Source: Molanna angustata
Lineage: Eukaryota; Arthropoda; Insecta; Trichoptera; Molannidae
Length of the DNA stretch: 64,000 nt
Assembly (NCBI GenBank): GCA_963576475.1
Contig: OY754975.1
Coordinates: 17,431,381 to 17,495,380 of the forward strand
Reading direction: 5' to 3'
How positions within the stretch are numbered: position 1 is the first letter of the stretch; each line of letters opens with the position of its first letter. Below the pieces are notes generated by a model, which was not told the DNA's origin, did no database searches, and saw nothing but the letters and a program-made list of their open reading frames with translations. The position numbers were made by a program, and so were the translations under genes. This document shows, piece by piece, positions 46,743-59,631 of this stretch.

Positions 46743-47819
46743 CCGGAAGACGGTACAACTATGGCCTCTGAATCCCTGAGTCTCTGTAACATAAAAATAA
46801 AAAAATTCAAAGTATTTGTTTTTAAAGTATACATAACTCTTATTGTTCTAAGTGTATGCTAGACATCTTACATTATTGTTAAATTATGTCTGCATCATTA
46901 AGTTTATCAAAGCTAATTGTTCCATAATTACTGATAACTAATTCTGTTATCTAAAATACAAACAAATATTGGTTAAAAATACAAACTTTACGATAACTTT
47001 ACATTACTTATTGTGGACAAAATCATTCCTTAATTGAATGTATGTTTGTTCAAAATATTTTAAATAAACACTAAAACAAAACTATAATAATAAACTTTAA
47101 GTTTTAACGCTACTCTGAATATATTGAGTGCTTATGAAAATAATACAAAGTGCAGAAAAAGAAATAATAACTTTAAGTACATCGCTACTCTATTAATATT
47201 GAGTGCTTGTGCAATTGACATTACCTGAAAATAACAATATGTGCGTGAGTCAGTTCACTATTAAATAAGAATGCACTTTTGTTGGTATATGGAATGTGTC
47301 CTTATGGTATAATTTTGTTTACAAATAATACAATTAAATATGACACTTGATATAGATTAAATTTTTACATACTTAGGTATTTAAGGAGCTGTGCATTATT
47401 ACATTCTTTTTTTATTTAAAAAAACTATAAATACACATTTTATTTTAAATTCTACTTCTTAATACTCATAATGAAAATAGAAACTTGTTACATAATATAT
47501 ATTCAAATTAGTTAATAAGCTATATAGAGTGGTAAGGCTAAATTATCATAAAATAGAACATTTTCACTCTTAAAAAGGATAAATAATCTTTGCAATGTCT
47601 ATACATATCAAATATGTTTCTTTTATATTAGGAAAATTTTATATATTAATTATTTAATTTGAGTTACTGATTTCAAAGAAAATTGCTCCAAAACATTCTT
47701 AATAAATAGATAAATTGGACGTTTTGATAAACGTCACGTTTGTGCTTTTATGCTTACAAGCTACTTACATGAATCGTTTTTTTTACATAAGTATATACGT
47801 CATTTACAAATGAATAATT
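46743..47819 (-). other. Non-coding 3' region of Gypsy copy 1
   Basis: About 1.08 kb between the pol stop and the polypurine tract. It is AT-rich with no minus-strand frame of note, so an env gene is absent or fully lost. It is identical by eye in copy 2 (54413-55489). Confidence 0.8.
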
Positions 47820-50800
47820 TTAGTTTCTGTAGCAAAATCGTGCTGGAAAATGAACTCTTCTTCCTGCCTTAGTCACAGTGTGGGGTTGCCGGAGAGAAGA
47901 TCTTAAACAAGTGGCATCATGATTCTGCGATGGTGTCATCTGGCTTTGCTGTGTGAGCGTTGTTTGATGATTACTCGTCTCTGTAGAGGGGTTGAGGTCA
48001 TCGTTTATGAAGAATGCTGGCTTCAATCGATCCATTGAGATTTTCTTCGGTTTTTCGTTAATAATGATTATTGCAGTTTTTTCATCCATCTCTTGCACCT
48101 TGTAGGGTCCGTCATAGGGTCGTTGAAGAGGTCTGCGGACTGCGTCATTTCGCAAGAAAACGTACTGGGCATCTTTCATTTGTCTGTGTATGAACGTCTT
48201 CGTCTTGTTGTTATTGGAGTTTGGGATGGGACGAAGTTCTGACATCATCTTCTGCAACTTGTGTCCATACGTGTCAGGTTCCTCTGTGGGTGAGCTTTCA
48301 AAAAAATCACCAGGCAGCCTGAGGGTGGTTCCATAGGTCATCTGTGCCGGTGTAAATTCTGAGCCTTCTTTGATTGCTGAACGAAGACCAAGCAGTACCA
48401 GTGGTAGGGCGTTCGTCCAGGAGGTATTGTTAATCGTCATCAATGATGTCTTTAAGGTACGATGCCATCTCTCTATAATTCCGTTGCACTGAGGATGGTA
48501 AGCAGTAGTTCTCTGATGTCTTACGCCAAGTTTGCTGGTTAACTTGTTGAATAAGTTGCTTTCGAATTGACGACCCTGATCTGTAGTGATTGAAGAGGGT
48601 ACGCCGAAACGGGCGATCCAATTTAGCATCAAAGCGTCAGCGACGGTTTCTGCTGTCATGTCTTTAAGGGGAACTGCTTCTGGCCATCTGGTGTATCTAT
48701 CTATGATTGTTAGCAGGTATGTGTATTCTTTTGAAGGAGGAATGGGGCCAACCAGGTCCAAATGAATATTTTTGAATCTCCCATCTGGTGCTTTAAACTG
48801 CTGTAACGGTGTAATGGTGTGACGGTGTACTTTAGATGCTTGGCAGTCAATACAATTTCTTATTACATCTTTTACAGTCTTTTCCATGCCAGGCCAAACA
48901 TATCTCTGCTTCAATATTTTAAATGTTGCGTTGCTGCCGGGATGACTTACTTTATGGAGTGTTAAAATGACTTCCTTTCTCATTGACTCGGGAACAAATG
49001 GTCGTATTACGTTCGTCGAGAAATCGCACCATAACATTTTATTGGTGCCAGGTACCAAAATTTTCTTTAATTGCAGTGATGATTTTTCATGCATTTCCAT
49101 CATTACACTTTCCTTCTCCTGCTCTTGCGCCATTCGCTGATAATCAATATGTGATGTGATTTGTATTTCAGCAACTCGAGATAATGTGTCTGCGACTATA
49201 TTGTCCTCGCCGGGAATGTGTTTAATGCTTGTAGAAAATTGGCTGATAAAGTCGAGTTGTCTTTCCTGTCTTGGTGAGTTTAATTTATTTTTTGTGAAGG
49301 CGAATATTAGTGGCTTGTGATCTGTGAAGATAGTGAAGTTTCTACCCTCTAATTGTTGTCTGAAATATTTCACTGCTTCGTAAATAGCTGTCAGCTCTCT
49401 GTCATAAGTACTATATTTTAACTGTGGATTATTGAATTTTCTTGAGAAAAAAGATATGGGTTGCCATGCTCCATTTTTCATTTGCTGCAAGGAGGCACCC
49501 ATTGCTGTATCGGAGGCGTCGACCATAATTGATATTTCGGCTGTGGGGTCAATATGTACTAAAAGCGACGCTTGTACCAGGTCGTTTTTACATTTTTCAA
49601 AGGCCTTGGTTAACTCTTCTGTCCATTGAATTTTCCTTTTGTCGTTTTTTGTATAACCTTTTAACTGATCAAAAAGTATCTTTTGGGTCCCAGCTGCGTT
49701 TTGTAGGTACTTCCTGTAAAAATTTATCATCCCCAAAAATCTTCGAAGACCTTTTGCGTTGGTTGGAGGTTCAATTTTGGTTATCGCTTCAACTCTTTCC
49801 TTGATTGGGGAACTTCCATTCTTGTTAATCTTATAACCAAGGAATTCAATTTCTTCTTCTCCTAATTTACATTTGTTTAGGTTGATAATTAGACCATTTT
49901 TAGATAGCCTTTCGAACAATAAGTCTAGGTGTTTTTCGTGCTCTTCCATGTTTTTGGAGGCAACCAGGATGTCGTCAATATAAGTGAATACGAATTCCAA
50001 ATCTCTGGTAATATTATGAAGGTACCTTTGGAAACTCTGAGCTGCGTTAGAAAGTCCGAATTGCATTACTAGAAATTCAAATAATCCAAATGGGGTTATG
50101 ATAGCGGTCTTTGGAATGTCTTCTTCTTCTACTCGTACTTGGTGGTAAGCTCTGGTTAAATCTATTTTGCTGAAGATCTTCGCATCGTGAAGTTTATGTG
50201 CGAAATCTTGTAGTTGAGGTATTGGATACTTGTCAGGTTTGGTAATTGAATTCAGTCTGCGATAATCACCGCACGGACGCCAATTTCCATCCGATTTCCT
50301 GACCATATGTAGGGCGCTGGACCAGTTGCTTTTGGATGGTCGGCAAATGCCTTGTTCGACCATATAAGAGAATTCCTTTTTAGCAATCTCCAATTGCAGT
50401 GGATTGAGTCTCCTGACTTTGGCTGTGACTGGAGGTCCCTTCGTCTGGATGTGGTGAGTAACGTTGTGTTCTATGCGCTTTGGGTTCAAATCTGCGCGAG
50501 TGATATTTGGGTACTTCTCAATTATTTTGTAAAATTTTGATGTGGAATGAACCGTGGCAATATTCATTATACTGGTTTTGTAGACGATCCCTCTAGTTGA
50601 CATTCCTGTAGCTTTGTCAATCAATGTTTTCCTTTTAATATCCACTAAAACGTCGTAATATTCCAAAAAATCAGCTCCTATTATGGGTTTTGTGACATCT
50701 GCGATGATAAACTTCCATTTGTGACTCCTTCGTAGTCCCAAATTCAGGTTGATTATTTTGTGCCCATAACTAGGTATTACAGTACCATTTGCTGCATAAA

Positions 50801-50972
50801 GTGGAGTGACGATGCTATCTGTTGAAATTATTGATTTGTCATTTCTGAAATATCTAGGTATTACTGAGATTTCAGCTCCAGTGTCTACGAGATATCTAAT
50901 TCCTGTTACTAATTCTGTAATGAAGAGACGATGTTTCAACTGCGACTGGGACGTCTCGCACACCTGCCGCAA
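47820..50972 (-). CDS. pol: Gypsy Pol polyprotein, copy 1
   Basis: 1,050 codons, intact. Domains: aspartic protease ([12 protein letters not shown], catalytic Asp about residue 30); reverse transcriptase about 195-375 with [13 protein letters not shown] (Asp 271), [12 protein letters not shown] and YIDD at 331-334; RNase H about 480-600 with VDAS (Asp 485), a YDRELTAI Glu near 526 and TDHKPL (Asp 551); integrase zinc domain with His 673/677 and Cys 707/710; integrase core with Asp 739 (HLDLVG), Asp 798 (TTDQG) and Glu 834 (GIIERWH), spacing DD35E. The first codon is TTG and no ATG opens the frame, so Pol is probably made as a Gag-Pol fusion by -1 frameshifting. All catalytic residues I can check are present, so the element may be active. 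Confidence 0.95.
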   Translation of the reverse strand: MRQVCETSQSQLKHRLFITELVTGIRYLVDTGAEISVIPRYFRNDKSIISTDSIVTPLYAANGTVIPSYGHKIINLNLGLRRSHKWKFIIADVTKPIIGADFLEYYDVLVDIKRKTLIDKATGMSTRGIVYKTSIMNIATVHSTSKFYKIIEKYPNITRADLNPKRIEHNVTHHIQTKGPPVTAKVRRLNPLQLEIAKKEFSYMVEQGICRPSKSNWSSALHMVRKSDGNWRPCGDYRRLNSITKPDKYPIPQLQDFAHKLHDAKIFSKIDLTRAYHQVRVEEEDIPKTAIITPFGLFEFLVMQFGLSNAAQSFQRYLHNITRDLEFVFTYIDDILVASKNMEEHEKHLDLLFERLSKNGLIINLNKCKLGEEEIEFLGYKINKNGSSPIKERVEAITKIEPPTNAKGLRRFLGMINFYRKYLQNAAGTQKILFDQLKGYTKNDKRKIQWTEELTKAFEKCKNDLVQASLLVHIDPTAEISIMVDASDTAMGASLQQMKNGAWQPISFFSRKFNNPQLKYSTYDRELTAIYEAVKYFRQQLEGRNFTIFTDHKPLIFAFTKNKLNSPRQERQLDFISQFSTSIKHIPGEDNIVADTLSRVAEIQITSHIDYQRMAQEQEKESVMMEMHEKSSLQLKKILVPGTNKMLWCDFSTNVIRPFVPESMRKEVILTLHKVSHPGSNATFKILKQRYVWPGMEKTVKDVIRNCIDCQASKVHRHTITPLQQFKAPDGRFKNIHLDLVGPIPPSKEYTYLLTIIDRYTRWPEAVPLKDMTAETVADALMLNWIARFGVPSSITTDQGRQFESNLFNKLTSKLGVRHQRTTAYHPQCNGIIERWHRTLKTSLMTINNTSWTNALPLVLLGLRSAIKEGSEFTPAQMTYGTTLRLPGDFFESSPTEEPDTYGHKLQKMMSELRPIPNSNNNKTKTFIHRQMKDAQYVFLRNDAVRRPLQRPYDGPYKVQEMDEKTAIIIINEKPKKISMDRLKPAFFINDDLNPSTETSNHQTTLTQQSQMTPSQNHDATCLRSSLRQPHTVTKAGRRVHFPARFCYRN

Positions 50973-50974
50973 TT

Positions 50975-50996
50975 TTAGTTTTCCTGATCGTTGAAT
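50975..50996 (-). promoter_or_regulatory. Candidate -1 frameshift site, copy 1
   Basis: The minus strand reads CAG GAA AAC TAA in the gag frame; the pol frame (GGA AAA CTA AAA TTG) is -1 and open from 50996. A slip on GGAAAAC just before the gag stop would join gag to pol. The heptamer is not a canonical X XXY YYZ, so the exact slip point is inferred. Confidence 0.5.
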
Positions 50997-51961
50997 TTAC
51001 ATGGTGCTATGCAGTTAAATGCTTTTGTTCCGAATTTTTGGTGTAGATGGCAAATGTCTTCTCTTCTATAATTGTTGTTTTGCTTCACGTTGTTGTTATT
51101 ACTCTTTCTGTTGTCATAGTAATTTTTCTGATTCCTATTTTGGTGATTATTATTGTAGTTTTGGTATCGATTCCTGCTTGGAGAACGTGATCTTGAACGA
51201 TTCCTCCAATTATTATTATGTTGAGGTCTTGACTGTGTTCTTGATTGTCTATGATCAATTTCCAATCTGACGATCTTGTCTGTCAATAGTTGAATTTGTT
51301 GCTGCATGCTGTGAAGTAAGCTGTTAGTGACTAAATCACTCTGGTGAGCTTGACTACTTGCTGATGTGGATGGTGAATTAATGGACTGAATTTCTGTTCT
51401 TTCGTTTACTTCCAAGATCCGATCGGCCGTTTGCGCGAGTATGCTGATGTCGTTTGTAATTATTGCCGAGATTATTTCCTGTACTCTATGTGGTAATCTT
51501 TCGATCCAAAGTCTTTTAAGAAGTGCATCATTCGCTAAGGTTGGTCCTGCAAGGCTCTGCATGTGACGAAGTAAATGTGAAGGCTTCCTATCACCAAGCT
51601 GTACTCCATGTAGAAGTTGAGAAAGTCTTTTCTCTTCAGATTCCTGAAGGCGGTTTAATAAGGTTTCTTTCAAATGTTGGTATTTATCCTTTGTTGGTGG
51701 GTATTGGATGACGTCAGCCACACATGAGATTGTATCGGGGTCCAGTACTCCCAAGATGTGTTGATATTTTGTTTCGTCTTTGGTGATCCTTGCAGAATTG
51801 AACTGGGCTTCCACCGTTATAAACCATAGGTAGATTTTGTCCTTCCATACTGTGGGTAATTTTATGTTCGCTGCGAAAATTTCGTTTCTTGATTCATCTG
51901 ATGTTTGTTGATATGAAGCTCTGTCAAATGTATTCGTGTTGTCCTTGTTCTCCGTTGCCAT
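50975..51961 (-). CDS. gag: Gypsy Gag protein, copy 1
   Basis: 328 codons from ATG at 51961 to TAA at 50977-50975. The capsid-like part includes [17 protein letters not shown] near the N-terminus, [20 protein letters not shown] and [14 protein letters not shown], a common insect Gypsy Gag layout. A basic, Ser/Arg- and Asn-rich region (about 255-300; [13 protein letters not shown]) follows, then a zinc motif with Cys 304, His 307, Cys 317 and Cys 321 (CX2HX9CX3C). This CHCC arrangement is the one reported for the CsRn1 group, not the usual CCHC knuckle. It would form the particle and bind element RNA. It overlaps pol in the -1 frame by about 20 bases. Confidence 0.92.
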   Translation of the reverse strand: MATENKDNTNTFDRASYQQTSDESRNEIFAANIKLPTVWKDKIYLWFITVEAQFNSARITKDETKYQHILGVLDPDTISCVADVIQYPPTKDKYQHLKETLLNRLQESEEKRLSQLLHGVQLGDRKPSHLLRHMQSLAGPTLANDALLKRLWIERLPHRVQEIISAIITNDISILAQTADRILEVNERTEIQSINSPSTSASSQAHQSDLVTNSLLHSMQQQIQLLTDKIVRLEIDHRQSRTQSRPQHNNNWRNRSRSRSPSRNRYQNYNNNHQNRNQKNYYDNRKSNNNNVKQNNNYRREDICHLHQKFGTKAFNCIAPCKFNDQEN

Positions 51962-53957
51962 GATTACAATTCAAATTAAAAGATGAGAATATTTTTTTAA
52001 AGTTACCACTGTTCAAAGCTTGCTTGACTTTTGAAACATAAATGTGAGAAAATTTAAAATTGTTATGCTTTGAATTTTTGGAAAAGAAAAAAAAAATTAA
52101 TCCAATTTTGCTACTAAATGTTTTGTTTAAAATTTGATGCACTACCTATATTCTTTTTAAAATTATTAAAGTATAATTTTTTAAAAAAAAAAAAATGAAT
52201 ATCGATAAAACTTTTGTATAAATAAATAAAATTTTTGAATAACAATAAAATTTATTTGTAAAACTTAAGTATTTTGTTCAAATTATTCGCGAAAAAATAT
52301 TTTTACGATTATTTTTTTAAAGTTGGAATTTTCTAAGTCCCATATGTATATTATTTATGATTAAATTAATAAATGGAAATTATCGTTTTTTATTATCTGT
52401 ACACATAATTGATCTTAATTTCTTGCTATATTATTAAATGGTTACAGTCAAATAATAATAAAATATTTTAATAATCGTTCTGAAAATACAGTTCATTAAT
52501 ATTTGCACAACATTAAAAATATATACGGAGTATTGTACTGCGCTATTTCCGTTTAGCTTAACTGCGTATAATTAAAAGGGCGGGTTTTTTGTATCTTTTT
52601 TTTCACTGACAGTAGCTACTAGTATTTATTTTTTTTGCGGCGTATATTATTTGGTGAGAATAATAATAATAATACTGCTCGCACTATGCGACGACGATTT
52701 GTCGCTAGGCGAATTCGACTATCGTCTATGTTTATATTATAAATTCAATTTTCAACACCAAAATAATTAGGTATTGTTCAAACTAAATAAAAATTTCACT
52801 TAATTTAATGTAAAATAAAAATGTTACAATGATTATTGATGTTTTTAATCAAATAAAAATTAAATTAAGTTAGTTTTACGATTTAAATTTGAATTTAGCA
52901 ATTTTTATTTCAGTAGGTATTCAAAAAAACAAATTATACTTTACTGCAACGGCTTTTTTAAATGAATTTAAAATAAGAATGACACACTAAATAGAAACAA
53001 TATTACTTAGCTTGTTGAATTTTTTTTTAATCTTTTCTCTGGTTTTTGCTCCTTTTATTTCACATTTAGTTTTTCATCCAAGTTTGATTATCGTTTTGTT
53101 CCCTCTTTTTTTTTACAATAGTTACAGCTTTCAATCAAAATGATTGGGTTTTTGCTTTTTTTCTCCAATTCGATGTTTCATATGAAAGAAAAAACACAAG
53201 TAATTAGTACATATAATTACGATAGTGTAATTTGTAATTTGTGAGAACACTATTTTTTACAAAAAGAAACTGATTTTATGTTACAATTGGTCACAATGAA
53301 GATTTACAAGTTATTTAAAAATTGTAAGAATAAGAATGTTAAAATGATTTCTTTCAATTTTTTTAAAAAAAACACTGATTTTTCTTTTTTAAATTGTTAA
53401 AATGTTTGTGCGAACTGCACCAAATTCACACAATATTACTTCTTTTAGAATGTTAAAATATTACAATAAAATACGATTAAAATGCGATAAAATAAAATAA
53501 TAGTTGTTCATACAACAATTTTTTTAAAAAAATAAATACCATAAGGTATGACATGTACTAAATTTTAATATTACGAAGATTTATTATAAAAAAAATTAAC
53601 GCTTAATCACGGGGCCTTTTGCGTTGGAAAAATTTAAATTATTGTCAAAATTTACACATACCTTTCACGGTATTTGGCTGTCCGTGATGATCCAAATCCG
53701 TCCCTGCCACCGTTTCGAGAGAATAATTACACTTATTTATTGCCTACCCAATTCTACTGTCCGCGATGTATATAAAAACGAACGGAAAAAAATAGAGCGT
53801 ACTACTATGAGGAAAAAAAATAACTAATGACCATACCAATGTTATTTACCAATGTTATAAATGACTTTAAAGAAATGTATATGTAATTTGGAGGAATAAT
53901 ATGTAACAAAACAATTTTCTACTAAAATATGCTAAAAATTCAAACAAAAATACATTA
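51962..53957 (-). other. Long non-coding 5' leader of Gypsy copy 1
   Basis: About 2.0 kb between the primer-binding site and the gag ATG. Very AT-rich with poly-T/poly-A tracts; no recognisable gene on either strand. A 72-codon frame overlapping the gag start (52142-51924) is in another frame and lacks motifs. The leader is the same in copy 2, apart from at least two substitutions. Confidence 0.8.
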
Positions 53958-53960
53958 AAA

Positions 53961-53975
53961 ACGTCGGGGTCACCA
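53961..53975 (-). promoter_or_regulatory. Primer-binding site (tRNA-Trp), copy 1
   Basis: One base inside LTR 2 the minus strand reads TGGTGACCCCGACGT, complementary to the 3' end of insect tRNA-Trp including CCA (tRNA 3' end ACGTCGGGGTCA-CCA from memory). tRNA-Trp priming is a feature of the CsRn1 group. Confidence 0.8.
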
Positions 53976-53976
53976 A

Positions 53977-54395
53977 TGTTACTATTGCCGTGCAGAGGGT
54001 GTCTTTATGAGGAGCTCGACTACTGGGATCGAACCAGTTGATCGGCTAAATACTTCTGCGTGTTCTTTAACCATGCACGACTGTAACCGACAATAGAATT
54101 GGGTATTTAAATAGACATATAAATAAGAACTCAAAGATTAAAACTTACTGGATTTATTCACAAAGTTATTAACACAATGATACTGGTATTACGCGAAGAT
54201 TATAAATATTAAAACTCAATAAATTTAAACGACTACAGGAACGTGGCTGGGTCGTAACGAATTCCGGTCAGGGGAGAAGCTGGTAGGCAGGAACGAACTT
54301 GAATTCCGATAAACGGTCCGTCGCATCTATTATAGCTGGCGTGACGTCACCGATTGTGCGCGCGCCGATTTTCCGAAATGTGATAGGTCTTGCCA
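53977..54395 (-). repeat. LTR 2, shared by both copies
   Basis: 419 bp. It serves as the 5' LTR of copy 1 and the 3' LTR of copy 2. At both sites where the three LTRs differ it carries the majority base. No target duplication lies beside it. Confidence 0.95.
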
Positions 54396-54412
54396 TACAC
54401 TCCCTCACCAGT
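54396..54412 (-). promoter_or_regulatory. Polypurine tract, copy 2
   Basis: Minus strand TGGTGAGGGAGTGTA next to the LTR, the same as in copy 1. Confidence 0.75.
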
Positions 54413-55489
54413 CCGGAAGACGGTACAACTATGGCCTCTGAATCCCTGAGTCTCTGTAACATAAAAATAAAAAAATTCAAAGTATTTGTTTTTAAAGTAT
54501 ACATAACTCTTATTGTTCTAAGTGTATGCTAGACATCTTACATTATTGTTAAATTATGTCTGCATCATTAAGTTTATCAAAGCTAATTGTTCCATAATTA
54601 CTGATAACTAATTCTGTTATCTAAAATACAAACAAATATTGGTTAAAAATACAAACTTTACGATAACTTTACATTACTTATTGTGGACAAAATCATTCCT
54701 TAATTGAATGTATGTTTGTTCAAAATATTTTAAATAAACACTAAAACAAAACTATAATAATAAACTTTAAGTTTTAACGCTACTCTGAATATATTGAGTG
54801 CTTATGAAAATAATACAAAGTGCAGAAAAAGAAATAATAACTTTAAGTACATCGCTACTCTATTAATATTGAGTGCTTGTGCAATTGACATTACCTGAAA
54901 ATAACAATATGTGCGTGAGTCAGTTCACTATTAAATAAGAATGCACTTTTGTTGGTATATGGAATGTGTCCTTATGGTATAATTTTGTTTACAAATAATA
55001 CAATTAAATATGACACTTGATATAGATTAAATTTTTACATACTTAGGTATTTAAGGAGCTGTGCATTATTACATTCTTTTTTTATTTAAAAAAACTATAA
55101 ATACACATTTTATTTTAAATTCTACTTCTTAATACTCATAATGAAAATAGAAACTTGTTACATAATATATATTCAAATTAGTTAATAAGCTATATAGAGT
55201 GGTAAGGCTAAATTATCATAAAATAGAACATTTTCACTCTTAAAAAGGATAAATAATCTTTGCAATGTCTATACATATCAAATATGTTTCTTTTATATTA
55301 GGAAAATTTTATATATTAATTATTTAATTTGAGTTACTGATTTCAAAGAAAATTGCTCCAAAACATTCTTAATAAATAGATAAATTGGACGTTTTGATAA
55401 ACGTCACGTTTGTGCTTTTATGCTTACAAGCTACTTACATGAATCGTTTTTTTTACATAAGTATATACGTCATTTACAAATGAATAATT
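54413..55489 (-). other. Non-coding 3' region of Gypsy copy 2
   Basis: Same sequence and length as 46743-47819. No env. Confidence 0.8.
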
Positions 55490-58400
55490 TTAGTTTCTGT
55501 AGCAAAATCGTGCTGGAAAATGAACTCTTCTTCCTGCCTTAGTCACAGTGTGGGGTTGCCGGAGAGAAGATCTTAAACAAGTGGCATCATGATTCTGCGA
55601 TGGTGTCATCTGGCTTTGCTGTGTGAGCGTTGTTTGATGATTACTCGTCTCTGTAGAGGGGTTGAGGTCATCGTTTATGAAGAATGCTGGCTTCAATCGA
55701 TCCATTGAGATTTTCTTCGGTTTTTCGTTAATAATGATTATTGCAGTTTTTTCATCCATCTCTTGCACCTTGTAGGGTCCGTCATAGGGTCGTTGAAGAG
55801 GTCTGCGGACTGCGTCATTTCGCAAGAAAACGTACTGGGCATCTTTCATTTGTCTGTGTATGAACGTCTTCGTCTTGTTGTTATTGGAGTTTGGGATGGG
55901 ACGAAGTTCTGACATCATCTTCTGCAACTTGTGTCCATACGTGTCAGGTTCCTCTGTGGGTGAGCTTTCAAAAAAATCACCAGGCAGCCTGAGGGTGGTT
56001 CCATAGGTCATCTGTGCCGGTGTAAATTCTGAGCCTTCTTTGATTGCTGAACGAAGACCAAGCAGTACCAGTGGTAGGGCGTTCGTCCAGGAGGTATTGT
56101 TAATCGTCATCAATGATGTCTTTAAGGTACGATGCCATCTCTCTATAATTCCGTTGCACTGAGGATGGTAAGCAGTAGTTCTCTGATGTCTTACGCCAAG
56201 TTTGCTGGTTAACTTGTTGAATAAGTTGCTTTCGAATTGACGACCCTGATCTGTAGTGATTGAAGAGGGTACGCCGAAACGGGCGATCCAATTTAGCATC
56301 AAAGCGTCAGCGACGGTTTCTGCTGTCATGTCTTTAAGGGGAACTGCTTCTGGCCATCTGGTGTATCTATCTATGATTGTTAGCAGGTATGTGTATTCTT
56401 TTGAAGGAGGAATGGGGCCAACCAGGTCCAAATGAATATTTTTGAATCTCCCATCTGGTGCTTTAAACTGCTGTAACGGTGTAATGGTGTGACGGTGTAC
56501 TTTAGATGCTTGGCAGTCAATACAATTTCTTATTACATCTTTTACAGTCTTTTCCATGCCAGGCCAAACATATCTCTGCTTCAATATTTTAAATGTTGCG
56601 TTGCTGCCGGGATGACTTACTTTATGGAGTGTTAAAATGACTTCCTTTCTCATTGACTCGGGAACAAATGGTCGTATTACGTTCGTCGAGAAATCGCACC
56701 ATAACATTTTATTGGTGCCAGGTACCAAAATTTTCTTTAATTGCAGTGATGATTTTTCATGCATTTCCATCATTACACTTTCCTTCTCCTGCTCTTGCGC
56801 CATTCGCTGATAATCAATATGTGATGTGATTTGTATTTCAGCAACTCGAGATAATGTGTCTGCGACTATATTGTCCTCGCCGGGAATGTGTTTAATGCTT
56901 GTAGAAAATTGGCTGATAAAGTCGAGTTGTCTTTCCTGTCTTGGTGAGTTTACTTTATTTTTTGTGAAGGCGAATATTAGTGGCTTGTGATCTGTGAAGA
57001 TAGTGAAGTTTCTACCCTCTAATTGTTGTCTGAAATATTTCACTGCTTCGTAAATAGCTGTCAGCTCTCTGTCATAAGTACTATATTTTAACTGTGGATT
57101 ATTGAATTTTCTTGAGAAAAAAGATATGGGTTGCCATGCTCCATTTTTCATTTGCTGCAAGGAGGCACCCATTGCTGTATCGGAGGCGTCGACCATAATT
57201 GATATTTCGGCTGTGGGGTCAATATGTACTAAAAGCGACGCTTGTACCAGGTCGTTTTTACATTTTTCAAAGGCCTTGGTTAACTCTTCTGTCCATTGAA
57301 TTTTCCTTTTGTCGTTTTTTGTATAACCTTTTAACTGATCAAAAAGTATCTTTTGGGTCCCAGCTGCGTTTTGTAGGTACTTCCTGTAAAAATTTATCAT
57401 CCCCAAAAATCTTCGAAGACCTTTTGCGTTGGTTGGAGGTTCAATTTTGGTTATCGCTTCAACTCTTTCCTTGATTGGGGAACTTCCATTCTTGTTAATC
57501 TTATAACCAAGGAATTCAATTTCTTCTTCTCCTAATTTACATTTGTTTAGGTTGATAATTAGACCATTTTTAGATAGCCTTTCGAACAATAAGTCTAGGT
57601 GTTTTTCGTGCTCTTCCATGTTTTTGGAGGCAACCAGGATGTCGTCAATATAAGTGAATACGAATTCCAAATCTCTGGTAATATTATGAAGGTACCTTTG
57701 GAAACTCTGAGCTGCGTTAGAAAGTCCGAATTGCATTACTAGAAATTCAAATAATCCAAATGGGGTTATGATAGCGGTCTTTGGAATGTCTTCTTCTTCT
57801 ACTCGTACTTGGTGGTAAGCTCTGGTTAAATCTATTTTGCTGAAGATCTTCGCATCGTGAAGTTTATGTGCGAAATCTTGTAGTTGAGGTATTGGATACT
57901 TGTCAGGTTTGGTAATTGAATTCAGTCTGCGATAATCACCGCACGGACGCCAATTTCCATCCGATTTCCTGACCATATGTAGGGCGCTGGACCAGTTGCT
58001 TTTGGATGGTCGGCAAATGCCTTGTTCGACCATATAAGAGAATTCCTTTTTAGCAATCTCCAATTGCAGTGGATTGAGTCTCCTGACTTTGGCTGTGACT
58101 GGAGGTCCCTTCGTCTGGATGTGGTGAGTAACGTTGTGTTCTATGCGCTTTGGGTTCAAATCTGCGCGAGTGATATTTGGGTACTTCTCAATTATTTTGT
58201 AAAATTTTGATGTGGAATGAACCGTGGCAATATTCATTATACTGGTTTTGTAGACGATCCCTCTAGTTGACATTCCTGTAGCTTTGTCAATCAATGTTTT
58301 CCTTTTAATATCCACTAAAACGTCGTAATATTCCAAAAAATCAGCTCCTATTATGGGTTTTGTGACATCTGCGATGATAAACTTCCATTTGTGACTCCTT

Positions 58401-58642
58401 CGTAGTCCCAAATTCAGGTTGATTATTTTGTGCCCATAACTAGGTATTACAGTACCATTTGCTGCATAAAGTGGAGTGACGATGCTATCTGTTGAAATTA
58501 TTGATTTGTCATTTCTGAAATATCTAGGTATTACTGAGATTTCAGCTCCAGTGTCTACGAGATATCTAATTCCTGTTACTAATTCTGTAATGAAGAGACG
58601 ATGTTTCAACTGCGACTGGGACGTCTCGCACACCTGCCGCAA
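55490..58642 (-). CDS. pol: Gypsy Pol polyprotein, copy 2
   Basis: 1,050 codons, the same domain order and catalytic residues as the copy at 47820-50972. The translated proteins differ at one residue that I can see: position 564, just after the RNase H TDHKPL motif, is Val here (codon GTA) and Leu in copy 1 (TTA), from C/A at plus-strand 56953/49283. Both are conservative choices, so neither copy is obviously damaged. Like copy 1 it opens at a TTG and depends on frameshifting from gag. Confidence 0.95.
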   Translation of the reverse strand: MRQVCETSQSQLKHRLFITELVTGIRYLVDTGAEISVIPRYFRNDKSIISTDSIVTPLYAANGTVIPSYGHKIINLNLGLRRSHKWKFIIADVTKPIIGADFLEYYDVLVDIKRKTLIDKATGMSTRGIVYKTSIMNIATVHSTSKFYKIIEKYPNITRADLNPKRIEHNVTHHIQTKGPPVTAKVRRLNPLQLEIAKKEFSYMVEQGICRPSKSNWSSALHMVRKSDGNWRPCGDYRRLNSITKPDKYPIPQLQDFAHKLHDAKIFSKIDLTRAYHQVRVEEEDIPKTAIITPFGLFEFLVMQFGLSNAAQSFQRYLHNITRDLEFVFTYIDDILVASKNMEEHEKHLDLLFERLSKNGLIINLNKCKLGEEEIEFLGYKINKNGSSPIKERVEAITKIEPPTNAKGLRRFLGMINFYRKYLQNAAGTQKILFDQLKGYTKNDKRKIQWTEELTKAFEKCKNDLVQASLLVHIDPTAEISIMVDASDTAMGASLQQMKNGAWQPISFFSRKFNNPQLKYSTYDRELTAIYEAVKYFRQQLEGRNFTIFTDHKPLIFAFTKNKVNSPRQERQLDFISQFSTSIKHIPGEDNIVADTLSRVAEIQITSHIDYQRMAQEQEKESVMMEMHEKSSLQLKKILVPGTNKMLWCDFSTNVIRPFVPESMRKEVILTLHKVSHPGSNATFKILKQRYVWPGMEKTVKDVIRNCIDCQASKVHRHTITPLQQFKAPDGRFKNIHLDLVGPIPPSKEYTYLLTIIDRYTRWPEAVPLKDMTAETVADALMLNWIARFGVPSSITTDQGRQFESNLFNKLTSKLGVRHQRTTAYHPQCNGIIERWHRTLKTSLMTINNTSWTNALPLVLLGLRSAIKEGSEFTPAQMTYGTTLRLPGDFFESSPTEEPDTYGHKLQKMMSELRPIPNSNNNKTKTFIHRQMKDAQYVFLRNDAVRRPLQRPYDGPYKVQEMDEKTAIIIINEKPKKISMDRLKPAFFINDDLNPSTETSNHQTTLTQQSQMTPSQNHDATCLRSSLRQPHTVTKAGRRVHFPARFCYRN

Positions 58643-58644
58643 TT

Positions 58645-58666
58645 TTAGTTTTCCTGATCGTTGAAT
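58645..58666 (-). promoter_or_regulatory. Candidate -1 frameshift site, copy 2
   Basis: Same CAG GAA AAC TAA context as in copy 1, pol frame -1. Confidence 0.5.
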
Positions 58667-59631
58667 TTACATGGTGCTATGCAGTTAAATGCTTTTGTTC
58701 CGAATTTTTGGTGTAGATGGCAAATGTCTTCTCTTCTATAATTGTTGTTTTGCTTCACGTTGTTGTTATTACTCTTTCTGTTGTCATAGTAATTTTTCTG
58801 ATTCCTATTTTGGTGATTATTATTGTAGTTTTGGTATCGATTCCTGCTTGGAGAACGTGATCTTGAACGATTCCTCCAATTATTATTATGTTGAGGTCTT
58901 GACTGTGTTCTTGATTGTCTATGATCAATTTCCAATCTGACGATCTTGTCTGTCAATAGTTGAATTTGTTGCTGCATGCTGTGAAGTAAGCTGTTAGTGA
59001 CTAAATCACTCTGGTGAGCTTGACTACTTGCTGATGTGGATGGTGAATTAATGGACTGAATTTCTGTTCTTTCGTTTACTTCCAAGATCCGATCGGCCGT
59101 TTGCGCGAGTATGCTGATGTCGTTTGTAATTATTGCCGAGATTATTTCCTGTACTCTATGTGGTAATCTTTCGATCCAAAGTCTTTTAAGAAGTGCATCA
59201 TTCGCTAAGGTTGGTCCTGCAAGGCTCTGCATGTGACGAAGTAAATGTGAAGGCTTCCTATCACCAAGCTGTACTCCATGTAGAAGTTGAGAAAGTCTTT
59301 TCTCTTCAGATTCCTGAAGGCGGTTTAATAAGGTTTCTTTCAAATGTTGGTATTTATCCTTTGTTGGTGGGTATTGGATGACGTCAGCCACACATGAGAT
59401 TGTATCGGGGTCCAGTACTCCCAAGATGTGTTGATATTTTGTTTCGTCTTTGGTGATCCTTGCAGAATTGAACTGGGCTTCCACCGTTATAAACCATAGG
59501 TAGATTTTGTCCTTCCATACTGTGGGTAATTTTATGTTCGCTGCGAAAATTTCGTTTCTTGATTCATCTGATGTTTGTTGATATGAAGCTCTGTCAAATG
59601 TATTCGTGTTGTCCTTGTTCTCCGTTGCCAT
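58645..59631 (-). CDS. gag: Gypsy Gag protein, copy 2
   Basis: 328 codons, identical by eye to the protein of copy 1, with the same Ser/Arg- and Asn-rich stretch and CX2HX9CX3C zinc motif. ATG at 59631, TAA at 58647-58645. It would assemble virus-like particles in the cytoplasm with the Gag-Pol product. Confidence 0.92.
   Translation of the reverse strand: MATENKDNTNTFDRASYQQTSDESRNEIFAANIKLPTVWKDKIYLWFITVEAQFNSARITKDETKYQHILGVLDPDTISCVADVIQYPPTKDKYQHLKETLLNRLQESEEKRLSQLLHGVQLGDRKPSHLLRHMQSLAGPTLANDALLKRLWIERLPHRVQEIISAIITNDISILAQTADRILEVNERTEIQSINSPSTSASSQAHQSDLVTNSLLHSMQQQIQLLTDKIVRLEIDHRQSRTQSRPQHNNNWRNRSRSRSPSRNRYQNYNNNHQNRNQKNYYDNRKSNNNNVKQNNNYRREDICHLHQKFGTKAFNCIAPCKFNDQEN

Noticed and set aside
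46598..46834. 78-codon frame across LTR 1 and the internal edge (and its twin at 54268-54504) as a possible env remnant
   Set aside because: It spans the polypurine tract and LTR, has no membrane or signal segment and no known domain.
51924..52142. Short frame overlapping the gag start
   Set aside because: Different frame, low complexity, no family features; the 328-codon gag is the real gene.
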